Notes: generated from the letters alone by a model not told the origin. DNA of 64,000 nucleotides from Hyalangium ruber (GCF_034259325.1 NZ_JAXIVS010000002.1:434001-498000); one strand, 5' to 3'. Positions 18,362-29,303 are shown, counted from the stretch's first letter. A program made the numbers and translations.

Positions 18362-18489
18362 CTCGTCATTCCTTCACTGTGGCCTTCATCGTGCCACAGG
18401 AAGTGCGGCATGACCTCGCCTTGCAGAAGTGAAGGCCTCCTCCCGAAACGGAGAAGGCCTCCACCTCCTGAATCCGCCTGGCTCGCGCC

Positions 18490-18705
18490 TCAGCTCACCC
18501 CGACACCCGGATAGGGAATGGAGGAGGGCTGTGGCTCGATGATGCGGGGCTCGTGATGGGGATGATGGTCCGGCATCTCGTCGGAGCCCTCGGCGGGGAA
18601 TATCGGAGGAACATGCGGAGCGCGCTCCTCCTCCTCCGAGTGGGCGGTGCGGCTCGGCGGCGGCACTTCCGGTATGGGAATGTGCAATACGTCCTTCTTG
18701 CTCAT
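18490..18705 (-). CDS. Small Pro/His/Glu-rich hypothetical protein
   Basis: A 71-residue protein starting MSKKDVLHIPIPEVPPP. This start is well supported by GGAGGTGAT six bases upstream of ATG 18705. The sequence is rich in Pro, Glu and His (PDHHPHHEP), with no membrane segment or signal, and is likely disordered. Family unknown. The excellent ribosome-binding site argues that it is really translated. A partial inverted repeat around 18433-18451 lies beyond its stop and may end the transcript. Confidence 0.6.
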   Translation of the reverse strand: MSKKDVLHIPIPEVPPPSRTAHSEEEERAPHVPPIFPAEGSDEMPDHHPHHEPRIIEPQPSSIPYPGVGVS

Positions 18706-18883
18706 GGCATCACCTCCGGTGGGCGTCTGCTTCAAGAGTGTTGAGGCCTCGTCCGGCCGGGCACTCTTTTCGAGCCGCTGTCTGGCGCTCGCCCGGAGGG
18801 CAGCCAGCCTTGGCCTGACATAAGTTCACCCGGCGGCCCGTTTCCGAGAGACGAACCACGGTCCGAACACCGAGCGAGGCGGA

Positions 18884-20149
18884 ATGGGCATCAAGCTGTT
18901 GCTGGCAGGTCGATACATGGGCGGAGAGCACCTCTTCTCTCCCCCCGAGGAGCCCGAGCCCTGGCTGCGACGTGTCGAGAGCTGGTTCCAGGACGTCACC
19001 GGCGAGTTCCTGGAGAGTTCCCGCATCGTCGAGGGCCCCCAGGGAGCCCCGCTGCTCCTGCTGCGCCTGCATCCGGCTGCGGGAGAGGTCTCCGTGCTGG
19101 CCGCTGGGCAGGCAAGGGTGGTGGTCTCGGCGGAGACCTTCGCCGTGGGCCCCGGCTATCACCGCTACCTCTGTGACCTGATGAAGCAGTTGGGCCTGGC
19201 GCTCCACATCACCTGGGCGGACCCGAACCTCGAGGAGGGCGTGGGAGACCCGACGGGCTACTTCCACACCGGGGATGCCGGACCGCTGGAGGAGCAGATG
19301 CTCACGGGGCTCGGCGACGCGGCCGGGCAGGTGCTCGAGTACCGGCAGCGCGGGCTCTTCGGCTTCGCGATGTCCATGCGCTTCGGCCACGTCTTCGAGC
19401 ACCCGGGCGCGCTGCTCACGCCCATGGGGCCTCGGGATGAGGCCTGGCTGCGCGCCGTGCATGCGGAGCCGCGCCGGGGCACGGACGTGTTCCCCTGGTG
19501 GGCGCCGGGCGTGAATGCCGCCTCGCGCCTGGGCCGAGCCCTCAGCCGGCTGTGGACGGAGGTGGTGTGGCGCCCGCCGCTGCTGGAGGAGGAGCGCCGC
19601 CTCTTCCGGAACGTGGCGCGGCTGCTGGAGCAGGCCTGGCGCGAGGATCCGACGCTCCCCTACCCCTGGCGCGAGTGGCAGGAGGTGCTGGGCTATCTGG
19701 GCATCGGCGGGACGCTGGCGGAGCAGGTGAGTCAGCGCGCCTCCCAGGCCGCCGAGGGCCCACGCGTGGGCTACCGCCGGGGCTCGGTCCAGGTGGTGCT
19801 GCCCGAGGGCTGGGAGATCCGCATCCCGGGCTCACTCGCCGAGGAGCACCTGAATGACGGCAGCTGGGTGGCGCGAGACCACCGCCGCAGCGTGCGCTTC
19901 GTGCCTTTGGAGGACGCCGAGGACATCGCCCCGGCCAGCCCGGAGCGGCGCGCGCTGGAGATCGAACACCATGGGGCCCGGGTCAGCGGTCGCGCCTCGC
20001 TGCAGGTGGGTCCGGGAGAGTGCCGGCTCACAGCGGTGTGCCGCGCTGGGACACGGCGCGCGCTGTGCCTGGTGAGCTTCGATGATCCGGAGGAGCAGGA
20101 CTGGGCGCTCGGCACGTGGCGCTCACTGGACCGCGCCGCAGCTGCGTGA
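18884..20149 (+). CDS. Hypothetical protein, unrecognised family
   Basis: A 421-residue soluble protein with no signal peptide and no transmembrane segment. It begins MGIKLLLAGRYMGGEHLF. There is an N-terminal region of about 200 residues with alternating hydrophobic strands and a Trp/Pro-rich middle (FPWWAPGVN; YPWREWQEVLGYLG). The C-terminal region of about 120 residues (from Y-R-R-G-S-V-Q-V-V-L-P-E-G-W) looks beta-rich. No catalytic signature is evident. The gene stands alone between divergent and convergent neighbours, and a shared hairpin follows it. I cannot assign a function. Confidence 0.7.
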   Translation: MGIKLLLAGRYMGGEHLFSPPEEPEPWLRRVESWFQDVTGEFLESSRIVEGPQGAPLLLLRLHPAAGEVSVLAAGQARVVVSAETFAVGPGYHRYLCDLMKQLGLALHITWADPNLEEGVGDPTGYFHTGDAGPLEEQMLTGLGDAAGQVLEYRQRGLFGFAMSMRFGHVFEHPGALLTPMGPRDEAWLRAVHAEPRRGTDVFPWWAPGVNAASRLGRALSRLWTEVVWRPPLLEEERRLFRNVARLLEQAWREDPTLPYPWREWQEVLGYLGIGGTLAEQVSQRASQAAEGPRVGYRRGSVQVVLPEGWEIRIPGSLAEEHLNDGSWVARDHRRSVRFVPLEDAEDIAPASPERRALEIEHHGARVSGRASLQVGPGECRLTAVCRAGTRRALCLVSFDDPEEQDWALGTWRSLDRAAAA

Positions 20150-20168
20150 CGCCCGCTGAGAAGAATCC

Positions 20169-20203
20169 CCCGCGCGCCAGCCCCCCCGAGGCCAGCGCGC
20201 GGG
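20169..20203. terminator. Bidirectional hairpin between convergent genes
   Basis: A perfect 9-bp GC stem (20169-20177 with 20195-20203) with a 17-base loop sits in the 69-bp gap between the converging genes ending at 20149 and 20219. It could end transcription from either side; there is no T-run. Confidence 0.45.
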
Positions 20204-20218
20204 AGCCATGCGGTGCGC

Positions 20219-21013
20219 CTAGTACTTCTTCTTGGTGCTGTCGCCGGAGCCCAGCTGGCCTTCCTGGATGTCTCCCTGCTGGCCCTTGTCGAAGTCGCCG
20301 GAGCCACCCATGCCGGTATTCATGGAGTCCTTGTGCTTCATGTCATGCGGCATGTCCCCCGAGCCGCCGACGCCCATGTTGGAGGCGGGTCCGATCTTGC
20401 CGAGCAGCGAGTAGGCCTGCTGCCGATGGCTCGTGACGGACTGGACGTGCTGCTTGAGCACCGGGGTGATGTCCGCGGTGGTGAAGGCCTGCTGAGCCGC
20501 CATCAGCTTGCCGAGCGCCGCATCGTGGTCGCCGACCATGTGCGCCAGGAAACACGAGTCGAACGGCATGCCCTTGAGCGACTGGAGCTTGTCCATCGCG
20601 GCCTTCTCGGCGGCCATGGCCTTGCGCTCCACGTCGTTCATCGGCTTGGGCGTATTGGCCAGCGTGAGGCCCTTCTTCTGCGCATAGGCCATCACCTGCT
20701 GGTCCGCCGTGGTGTGGTCCTTCACCAGCGTTTCACCGTAGGACTTCACCTCCTGGCTCTGGCCGTTCTGCTGCGCCAGCTTGCCGATCTGGATCTCCAT
20801 CTGGTTGATGTGGTGCAGCCGCTCGAGGAAGGCCTTCTCGTCGGCGGGCACCACGAAGCCCATGTGCTCCACCGTGCCGCCCTTGGCCATCGTCTTGCCG
20901 GCCTTGGCGTTGGGGTCCTTCATCATCTCGCCCTGCATGTTCGACTGGGCAAGTGCGGCACCCCCGAACACCAGCGAGCCCGTGAGAAGAAGTCCCTGAA
21001 TCGTGCGCTTCAT
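20219..21013 (-). CDS. DUF4142 (ferritin-like fold) secreted protein
   Basis: A 264-residue exported protein. ATG 21013 gives the signal MKRTIQGLLLTGSLVFGGAALAQ, preceded by a GGGAG-type ribosome-binding site; a longer in-frame reading upstream lacks a signal. The body (about 55-200) is helical with the DUF4142 pattern: E-R-L-H-H-I-N-Q-M-E-I-Q-I-G-K-L-A-Q, K-S-Y-G-E-T-L-V-K-D-H, then D-S-C-F-L-A-H-M-V-G-D-H. The conserved His residues suggest metal binding, but the function is not established. The C-terminal 60 residues are Gly/Asp/Met-rich and repetitive (M-G-x-G-G-S-G-D). It probably lies in the periplasm. Confidence 0.82.
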   Translation of the reverse strand: MKRTIQGLLLTGSLVFGGAALAQSNMQGEMMKDPNAKAGKTMAKGGTVEHMGFVVPADEKAFLERLHHINQMEIQIGKLAQQNGQSQEVKSYGETLVKDHTTADQQVMAYAQKKGLTLANTPKPMNDVERKAMAAEKAAMDKLQSLKGMPFDSCFLAHMVGDHDAALGKLMAAQQAFTTADITPVLKQHVQSVTSHRQQAYSLLGKIGPASNMGVGGSGDMPHDMKHKDSMNTGMGGSGDFDKGQQGDIQEGQLGSGDSTKKKY

Positions 21014-21236
21014 GTGCTGCTCTCCCTTCCTGCGAAAAGACCGTGGCGGCAAGTCCCCCCTCTGGGTGGCTCTCTCCACGGTCGATGAAAAGCGGGGACG
21101 CACCTAGGCCAGACGGTGGGCCGTTCACACCCGACCCAAGGGCAGGGCGTGCTGCGCCACACGTTCCAGCCCCGGTCTTTCCGGCACTCGACGCTCGAGG
21201 TGTCCACCAGCGCAGAGCGCCCGGTGCGCGGGTGGG

Positions 21237-22352
21237 CTACCGCCTGCCTCGGCGCAGCTCCTGGATCTCCGTCGCATAGGTGTCGCCGGAGATGAGATCG
21301 AACGAGGCGCGGACCTCGCTGCCCTCGCGGATGCGCGTCACGGGGATGCGGCGCGCGCCTCGCTTGGCGCGGGTGTCGCCTGTCACGCGCAGCACATAGG
21401 TCTCACCGGTCTCGTGGTCCACGACCTGGACGGCCTTCTTGGAGACGTCGCTGACGCGGCCCTCGAAGACGGCGCTCGCCACGGGGGTCTGCTCCAGCTC
21501 CGCGTTCGCACCGGAACCACCGGTGCCCGTCGCACCCGAGTCCTGGCCCTGCCCCCGAACCTCCCGGGCGTTCGCGAGCTCTCCCTGGAGGCGCTGCACC
21601 TCGGCCTGCAGGCGGGCGATCTCGCCCTGCGCGGCCTCTGGCGTGAGCGCCGCCGAGCCTCCTGTCCCAGCGCCCGGGGTGCCCGTGCCCGTACCGCCCG
21701 GAGTACTCGTGCTGCCTGGAGTACTCACGCCGCCCGGGGTGCCTACCCCTGTCCCCGCCCCCCCCGTGCCGCTGGGAGTGCCAACGCCCGTCGCGGGAGT
21801 GCCGACACCTGTTGCGGGAGTGCCAACGCCCGTCGCGGGAGTGCCGACACCCGTTGAGGGAGTACCGACACCTGTTGAGGGGGTGCCGACGCCCGTCGCG
21901 GGAGTGCCGACGCCCGTCGCGGGGGTACCAACGCCCGTCGCGGAGGTACCCGTGCCCGTGGTCCCCGTCCCGCTGGTACTCCCCATGCTGCCCGTGCCGC
22001 CAGCACTCCCGGAGCCACCGATACCCGTGCTTTGATCAATCGAGCCAGGGAGGGCCGTCCCGGAGCCAGTCGCGGTCCCATTGGACTGCTCCCCCGTGCC
22101 CAGCAAGCTCCGACCCGTGCCGTCTACGGCACCCGTCTGCGCTCCCGGCACCGCCGCGTTCTGCTGCGAGTCCCCCGGCGCCACCGAGAAGCTGCCGCTC
22201 GCGGGCGGCCCCGATGGCGCTCCAACGCTGGAACCTGTCCCTTGGGTTCCAGCCGGCGCGGCGCCTGCTCCCCCGCTCCCCTGCTGAGCATGGCTCGTCC
22301 ACGACACACCCAACGTCAACGCAAAGGCCGCGGCCAGGATCATCTTTCGCAT
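21237..22352 (-). CDS. Secreted Gly/Thr-rich repeat protein with coiled coil and C-terminal beta domain
   Basis: A 371-residue exported protein: ATG 22352 gives MRKMILAAAFALTLGVSWTSHAQ, preceded by AAGGAG with 8-base spacing. About residues 30-225 are Gly/Ser/Thr low complexity, including eight exact-length TGVGTP(A/S) repeats (139-194). A short predicted coiled coil (A-A-Q-G-E-I-A-R-L-Q-A-E-V-Q-R-L) follows. The last 80 residues look like a small beta domain (F-E-G-R-V-S-D-V-S-K-K-A-V-Q-V-V) seen in secreted myxobacterial proteins. The function is unknown; a cell-surface or extracellular-matrix role is a guess. Confidence 0.7.
   Translation of the reverse strand: MRKMILAAAFALTLGVSWTSHAQQGSGGAGAAPAGTQGTGSSVGAPSGPPASGSFSVAPGDSQQNAAVPGAQTGAVDGTGRSLLGTGEQSNGTATGSGTALPGSIDQSTGIGGSGSAGGTGSMGSTSGTGTTGTGTSATGVGTPATGVGTPATGVGTPSTGVGTPSTGVGTPATGVGTPATGVGTPATGVGTPSGTGGAGTGVGTPGGVSTPGSTSTPGGTGTGTPGAGTGGSAALTPEAAQGEIARLQAEVQRLQGELANAREVRGQGQDSGATGTGGSGANAELEQTPVASAVFEGRVSDVSKKAVQVVDHETGETYVLRVTGDTRAKRGARRIPVTRIREGSEVRASFDLISGDTYATEIQELRRGRR
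21771..21938 (-). repeat. 8 x 21-bp coding minisatellite (TGVGTPA/S)
   Basis: Eight tandem 21-bp units inside the secreted repeat protein gene, each encoding T-G-V-G-T-P-(A or S). Units differ mainly at wobble positions. Tandem arrays like this can change copy number by slippage without shifting the frame. Confidence 0.85.
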
Positions 22353-22363
22353 TCGCTCGGCTC

Positions 22364-22382
22364 CTTCTCTCGCCGAGAGAAG
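22364..22382 (-). promoter_or_regulatory. Hairpin overlapping the Shine-Dalgarno of the repeat-protein gene
   Basis: On the minus strand CTTCTCTC-GGC-GAGAGAAG forms a perfect 8-bp stem with a 3-base loop. Its 3' arm runs directly into GGAG, the ribosome-binding site 8 bases before ATG 22352. A folded hairpin would partly hide the AAGGAG. Translational control is an inference. Confidence 0.4.
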
Positions 22383-22594
22383 TTGGGTGCCGGACACCTC
22401 GGGACCAAGGGGCTCACAAGCCACGGAGGCACGGCCCGATCGGCGGCTTGCTTCCCATGCGAGGCGCACTTCCGTCGTCCACTGAATGTCACGCGCCTCG
22501 CAAAGAAGGTGCCAACACCCCGCACGCGCCTTGAAGCCCACGGGGTGCGCCCTACATTGCCCCGTCACTCAACACGGATAGGAACGGACGGGCG

Positions 22595-24733
<2,139 letters not shown>

Positions 24734-24752
24734 ACGACCGCTGAAAGACCAC

Positions 24753-24781
24753 GGGCCGGCTCCCAGGGGAAGAGCCGGCCC
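24753..24781 (+). terminator. Hairpin terminator after glgX
   Basis: A perfect 10-bp stem GGGCCGGCTC/GAGCCGGCCC with a 9-base loop, starting 20 bp after the glgX stop. There is no T-run, which is usual in such GC-rich genomes. Confidence 0.6.
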
Positions 24782-24926
24782 GCTTGGCGCTTCGGGGACG
24801 GGGCGCAGGCCCCACCTGAAGCGTGAATCTTTCACGCGGTGCGAGTACTCGGGGAACACCGCGTGCTCTCACCTTCTAGCAATCGTGATTTTTCAAGTAA
24901 AGCGTGGATTGAAAGGAAACCAATCA

Positions 24927-24989
24927 ATGCTGCTTGAACGGGTGCTGGAGGGTGTCCTTCGCCCGGGCAGTGCTCACTGGGTGACATGA
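24927..24989 (+). CDS. Possible 20-codon mini-ORF with its own hairpin
   Basis: In the 293-bp gap after glgX, an unusually AT-rich patch (about 24880-24930) precedes a 20-codon reading beginning MLLERVLEGVL. An AGGAAA ribosome-binding-like sequence lies about 10 bp upstream, and a strong GC hairpin begins one base after the TGA. It could be a short peptide, an sRNA gene or chance. I have no homology to support it. Confidence 0.2.
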   Translation: MLLERVLEGVLRPGSAHWVT

Positions 24990-24990
24990 A

Positions 24991-25017
24991 GCGCCCGCCC
25001 ACGTGGGGGGCGGGCGC
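24991..25017. terminator. Strong GC hairpin before the sugar dehydrogenase stop
   Basis: A perfect 10-bp stem (24991-25000 with 25008-25017) with a 7-base loop lies 10 bp beyond the stop of the minus-strand dehydrogenase gene. It is most simply that gene's terminator and would work in both directions. Confidence 0.6.
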
Positions 25018-25026
25018 TCCACACGC

Positions 25027-27210
25027 CTAGGGGCAGCCGGTCAGCGAGGAGATCCACGCGTTCACCACTCCCACGCCCTCCGTGTCGATGACGCGGCTGG
25101 CCAGCGGCGGCATCCGGTTGGCGTCCAGCGCGTGCAGCCGCAGGGACAGGAGGGAGCGCTCGGGAGCTCCCGGCGCCAGCAGCTTCGCGTCGGCGACTCC
25201 TAGGCTGCCCTGCTCGGGCGTGGCGTCGCAGACCTTCGTCTGGGCCAGCGGGGTGGAGAAGCGCAGGTCGGCCGGTCCTCGGCCCGTGCTGTTGGGGCGG
25301 TGGCAGTTGGAGCAATTGGAGTGCAGGTAGGCCCGGGCGCGGAGCTCGAGCGCATCACTCCCCATGGGTGTCGGGTAGCGCGACAGGGCCGAAGGCACGC
25401 CTCCCGCCCCGGCCTCGAACAGGCCCACGTGTTCGAGGGTGGTGAGCTGATTGGAGACGCGCTGGGTGGAGGCGTACACCAGGTCCCTGTTGAGCTGCCC
25501 CGTCTCCAGGCCCAGAGAGTGACCCGCGGCGCTGGTGTGGCAGCGCACGCACTCGGCGCGGCTGGGGAAGTACCAGGTCTGGTCCCCCACCTGCCGTGAC
25601 TTGCTGGCGGGCAGCAGCGTGGCGTCCGTCTGCGCATCGTCCCACTCGTAGCTGTAGCCGCCCCAGCTCCCGTCGGGGTGGCGCATGAAGAGCCGCGTCT
25701 CCACGCGTTTGTCCCCGAGGAAGAAGGTCTTCACCAGCACGGAGCCCACGGGCAGCTCCCAGTCTCCGTCGTCTCCCACGCGGATCTGCTTGCCGTCCGG
25801 CAGCGCCAGGAAGCGCTCCTTCTGCGCGCCGTCGGACCAGAGCGGCGCGTTGACGTCATAGGGAATGAGGCCCGAGGCGGGCTTCTGGGGGTTGGTGGGC
25901 TCCACGCAGCCGGTCTCCGACAGCTTCTGCGGGAAGGAGACAGGCGCCTGCGGTCCGCTGGGCACCAGCTTGTGGAGCCTGCCGCTGCTGAAGTCGGTGA
26001 TGAGCACCTCGCCGTCGACCATCTCTCCAAAGGAGGAGAGGGCGACGGAGGTATCCACCAGGAGCTGGGGCGCGGCCTCGCCCGTCACGGCGTCATAGGA
26101 GACGGCCCAGAGGATCCCGGTGGCGAAGTCTCCATAGATGAAGCGGCCCACCAGCGCGGGGATGGCCCGGCCCCGGTACACATAGCCCCCCGTGATGGAG
26201 ACGCCCTCGGAGCGCGGGTACTTGACGATGGGGTCGATCAGCCCGGCGCTGCTGCAAGTCGCCGCGTTGAAACATTGGTCTGCCTCCTTGATTCGCCAGC
26301 CGTAGTTGCCTCCGAGGACGATGCGGTCCACCTCCTCGAGGGCGTTCTGGCCGACGTCGCCGGCCCAGAGCTCACCGGTGGCGCGATCGAAGCTCCAGCG
26401 CCACGGGTTGCGCAGGCCCCAGGCGTAGATCTCCGGCTTGCCGCCGCCGTTGCGGAACGGGTTGGTGGCGGGGATGGCATAGGGGCTGCCGCCGTCCACG
26501 TCGATGCGCAGGAACTTGCCCAGCAGGCTGTTGAGGTTCTGCGCGTAGTTCTGTGGATCTCCGCCAGAGCCACCATCGCCCATGCCGATATAGAGGTAGC
26601 CATCCGGCCCGAAGGCGATGCCGCCGCCGTTGTGGTTGGAGTAGGGCTGATCGACGGTGAGGAGGATCTGCTCGCTGGCCGGGTCCAGGGTGGCCCCGCC
26701 GTCGCTGCTCTTGAAACGGGAGATGACGGAGCGCAGGTTGGTGGGACCGCCAAAGCCCGTATACGAGAGGAACACCTCGCCGTTGGTGGCGAAGCGGGGG
26801 TGGAAGGCCATGCCCAGCAGGCCGGCCTCGCTGCCCGCCGCCGAGTTCACCCGCGAGGTGATGTCGACGAAGCTCGTGGCGGCCGTCACCGCGTTGTCGT
26901 TGGGGAAGACGCGGACGATGCCGCCTCGCTGCACCACGAAGACGCGTCGGTCGTCCTCGGGCGCCTGCAGCACGAAGAGCGGCTGGGAGAAGCGCAGCGC
27001 GGGGAAGACCGGCTGCGTGGTGACGCCGGTGTTCTCCACGGGCCGCTCGCGCGCCAGACAGGTGGGGTTGGCGGGGCGCTCGTCCAATCCGTAGGGAGAG
27101 GGGGTGGGAATGGGAACAGGCTCGGGAGGCTTCTCGTCGGAGCAGCTCGGGAGGCTGAGCACTGCGCAAACGGTGACGACCAACACCGCGGGGGGGAACT
27201 GTCTCGTCAT
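25027..27210 (-). CDS. PQQ-type sugar dehydrogenase fused to a di-haem cytochrome c domain (lipoprotein)
   Basis: A 727-residue exported lipoprotein: signal ending VLSLPSC (Cys23). Residues of about 60-420 form a glucose/sorbosone dehydrogenase beta-propeller (E-A-G-L-L-G-M-A-F-H-P, N-H-N-G-G-G-I-A-F-G-P-D-G-Y-L-Y, G-L-R-N-P-W-R-W-S-F, N-Y-G-W-R), which in relatives binds PQQ. The remaining 300 residues carry two haem-binding CxxCH motifs, CVRCH and CSNCH, in a domain resembling the HNE_0200/SO2930 di-haem proteins. The fusion implies direct electron transfer from a sugar-like substrate to haem in the periplasm. Substrate and electron acceptor are unknown. Confidence 0.88.
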   Translation of the reverse strand: MTRQFPPAVLVVTVCAVLSLPSCSDEKPPEPVPIPTPSPYGLDERPANPTCLARERPVENTGVTTQPVFPALRFSQPLFVLQAPEDDRRVFVVQRGGIVRVFPNDNAVTAATSFVDITSRVNSAAGSEAGLLGMAFHPRFATNGEVFLSYTGFGGPTNLRSVISRFKSSDGGATLDPASEQILLTVDQPYSNHNGGGIAFGPDGYLYIGMGDGGSGGDPQNYAQNLNSLLGKFLRIDVDGGSPYAIPATNPFRNGGGKPEIYAWGLRNPWRWSFDRATGELWAGDVGQNALEEVDRIVLGGNYGWRIKEADQCFNAATCSSAGLIDPIVKYPRSEGVSITGGYVYRGRAIPALVGRFIYGDFATGILWAVSYDAVTGEAAPQLLVDTSVALSSFGEMVDGEVLITDFSSGRLHKLVPSGPQAPVSFPQKLSETGCVEPTNPQKPASGLIPYDVNAPLWSDGAQKERFLALPDGKQIRVGDDGDWELPVGSVLVKTFFLGDKRVETRLFMRHPDGSWGGYSYEWDDAQTDATLLPASKSRQVGDQTWYFPSRAECVRCHTSAAGHSLGLETGQLNRDLVYASTQRVSNQLTTLEHVGLFEAGAGGVPSALSRYPTPMGSDALELRARAYLHSNCSNCHRPNSTGRGPADLRFSTPLAQTKVCDATPEQGSLGVADAKLLAPGAPERSLLSLRLHALDANRMPPLASRVIDTEGVGVVNAWISSLTGCP

Positions 27211-27387
27211 GACTGCTCCGGGGGCCAGGGCTGGGAGACAGAATTTTAGCCCAGTGGGCAGTGCCGACCCTCGCCACGCGCCTCACCCTGAAGTGCGAGA
27301 GGACGCGCACAAGAAAGCACCTCGGGAGTCCCGCGCGGCCCGCTCTCGGGGTAGCCTGTGGCCCGTTCTTCACTGGAGCCTTCAGCG

Positions 27388-29202
27388 ATGTCGTCCCCGA
27401 ACCACTACAAGCCCAACCTGCGCGACCTGCAGTTCAACCTCTTCGAGTTCCTCGACATCGGCCGTACCTCGCTGGGTAAGGGACCCTTCGGTGACTTCGA
27501 CGAGACGGCCGCGCGCCAGACGCTGGAGACCTTCGCGCAGGTCTGCGTCAACGAGATCGCCCCCAGCTTCGCCGAGGCCGACCAGCACCCGCCCGTGCTG
27601 GAGAACGGCAAGGTGACGCTGCCGCCGGGCCTCAAGCGCGCCATCCACGCCTACTTCGAGTCGGGCATGAACCAGCTCGAGCTGCCCCCGCACATGGGAG
27701 GCCTCGGCGCGCCGCCCACGCTGACCTGGGCCACCTTCGAGCTGCTGGTGGGCGCCAACGCCCCGGTGGCCTTCTACACGCTGGGCACCCTGGTGGCCCG
27801 CGTCATCGACCGGCTGGGCACCGACTCCCAGAAGAAGCGCTACCTGCCCACGATGATCGACCAGCGGTGGATCGGCACCATGGTGCTCACCGAGCCGGAC
27901 GCCGGCAGTGACGTGGGCGCCGCCCGCGCCAAGGCCCGCCACGTCGGCGGAGACGTGTGGGAAATCGAAGGCGTCAAGCGCTTCATCACCAGCGCCGAGC
28001 ACGACGCCTCGGACAACATCATCCACATGGTGCTGGCGCGGCCCGAGGGCGCCGGCCCCGGCACCAAGGGGCTCTCGCTCTTCATCGTCCCCAAGTTCTG
28101 GGTGGATGAGGACGGGAAGATGGGCGAGCGCAACGGCGTGGTGTGTACCAAGCTCGAGCACAAGATGGGCATCAAGGGCTCCGTCACCTGCGAGCTGACG
28201 TTCGGTGACGGCAAGCCCGCGCGCGGCCTGCTCCTCGGCGAAGTCCACGAGGGCATCCGGCAGATGTTCCACATCATCGAGCAGGCGCGCATGGCGGTGG
28301 GCATGAAGTCCATGGCCACGCTGTCCACCGCGTACCAGAACGCGCTGGAGTTCACCAAGGAGCGCGTGCAGGGCGCCGACCTGCTCGCCGCGCGCGACAA
28401 GGGCGCCCCGCGCGTGTCCATCATCCGCCACCCGGACGTGCGGCGGATGCTGATGGCGCAGAAGGCGCACTCCGAGGGCATGCGCGCCCTCTGCCTCTTC
28501 ACCACCTCCATCCAGGACCAGGTGGAAATCAAGGGCGGCCACCGCGCCACCGACGCCGCGGAGCTGGACGCGCTCAACGACTTGCTGCTGCCGCTGGTGA
28601 AGGGCTACTGCTCGGAGAAGGCCTACGAGATGCTGGGCGTGTCGCTGCAGTGCTTCGGCGGCTCGGGCTACCTGGCCGACTACCCCATCGAGCAGTACAT
28701 TCGGGATCAGAAGATCGACACCCTCTACGAGGGCACCACCCACATCCAGGCGCTGGACCTGCTGATGCGCAAGGTGGCGCGCGACGGTGGAGCGACGCTC
28801 CAGGGTCTGCTCTCGCAGGTGCGGCAGACGGCCGATTCGGACCTGGGCGGCAAGGAGCTGGAGTCCGAGCGCGCCGCGCTGGGCAAGGCCCTCACCGAGC
28901 TGGAGACGATGCTGGGCACGCTCATGAGCAAGCTGGGCGACTCGCTCTACCACGTGGGCCTTCAGGGCAACCGCGTGCTGATGGCCGTGGCGGAGGTCAT
29001 CATCGGCTGGCTGCTCGTCCGGCACGCGGAGGTGGCGCTGGAGCGCACCAAGGTGAACCCCGGCGACAAGGCCTTCTACGCGGGCAAGCTCGCCTCGGCG
29101 CGCTGGTTCTGCCGCGAGGTGCTGCCCGGCATCAGCCACTCGGCCCGCATGGTGGAGCAGAGTGCGCTGGACCTGATGGAAGTGCCCGAAGAGGCCTTCT
29201 GA
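27388..29202 (+). CDS. Acyl-CoA dehydrogenase
   Basis: A 604-residue FAD flavoprotein. ATG 27388 gives MSSPNHYKPNLRDLQFNLFE; a GTG/TTG-type start 30 bp upstream is less likely. Motifs are L-T-E-P-D-A-G-S-D-V-G (FAD/substrate loop), C-F-G-G-S-G-Y and Y-E-G-T-T-H-I-Q-A-L-D, the last with the likely catalytic Glu. The long form, with a 100-residue C-terminal helical extension (from about 480), matches the large bacterial acyl-CoA dehydrogenase group. It performs the first step of beta-oxidation; chain-length preference is unknown. A hairpin lies 40 bp downstream. Confidence 0.92.
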   Translation: MSSPNHYKPNLRDLQFNLFEFLDIGRTSLGKGPFGDFDETAARQTLETFAQVCVNEIAPSFAEADQHPPVLENGKVTLPPGLKRAIHAYFESGMNQLELPPHMGGLGAPPTLTWATFELLVGANAPVAFYTLGTLVARVIDRLGTDSQKKRYLPTMIDQRWIGTMVLTEPDAGSDVGAARAKARHVGGDVWEIEGVKRFITSAEHDASDNIIHMVLARPEGAGPGTKGLSLFIVPKFWVDEDGKMGERNGVVCTKLEHKMGIKGSVTCELTFGDGKPARGLLLGEVHEGIRQMFHIIEQARMAVGMKSMATLSTAYQNALEFTKERVQGADLLAARDKGAPRVSIIRHPDVRRMLMAQKAHSEGMRALCLFTTSIQDQVEIKGGHRATDAAELDALNDLLLPLVKGYCSEKAYEMLGVSLQCFGGSGYLADYPIEQYIRDQKIDTLYEGTTHIQALDLLMRKVARDGGATLQGLLSQVRQTADSDLGGKELESERAALGKALTELETMLGTLMSKLGDSLYHVGLQGNRVLMAVAEVIIGWLLVRHAEVALERTKVNPGDKAFYAGKLASARWFCREVLPGISHSARMVEQSALDLMEVPEEAF

Positions 29203-29241
29203 GCCCTCGGGAGTAGCAGGGTGTAGGCGCGTCCACATTGA

Positions 29242-29270
29242 CAGGCTCTCTGCCCGGGCAGTAGAGCCTG
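29242..29270. terminator. Hairpin between acyl-CoA dehydrogenase and desaturase genes
   Basis: An 11-bp interrupted stem (29242-29252 with 29259-29270, one bulged T, CCCGGG loop) sits 40 bp after the dehydrogenase stop. TTGACA at 29238-29243 overlaps its left edge, with a weak GTAGAG at 17-base spacing. The same stretch could therefore hold a sigma-70-type promoter for the desaturase gene. Confidence 0.4.
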
Positions 29271-29303
29271 CGCGCTCGTCACTTGCCGACGATGGGAGGT
29301 TTG

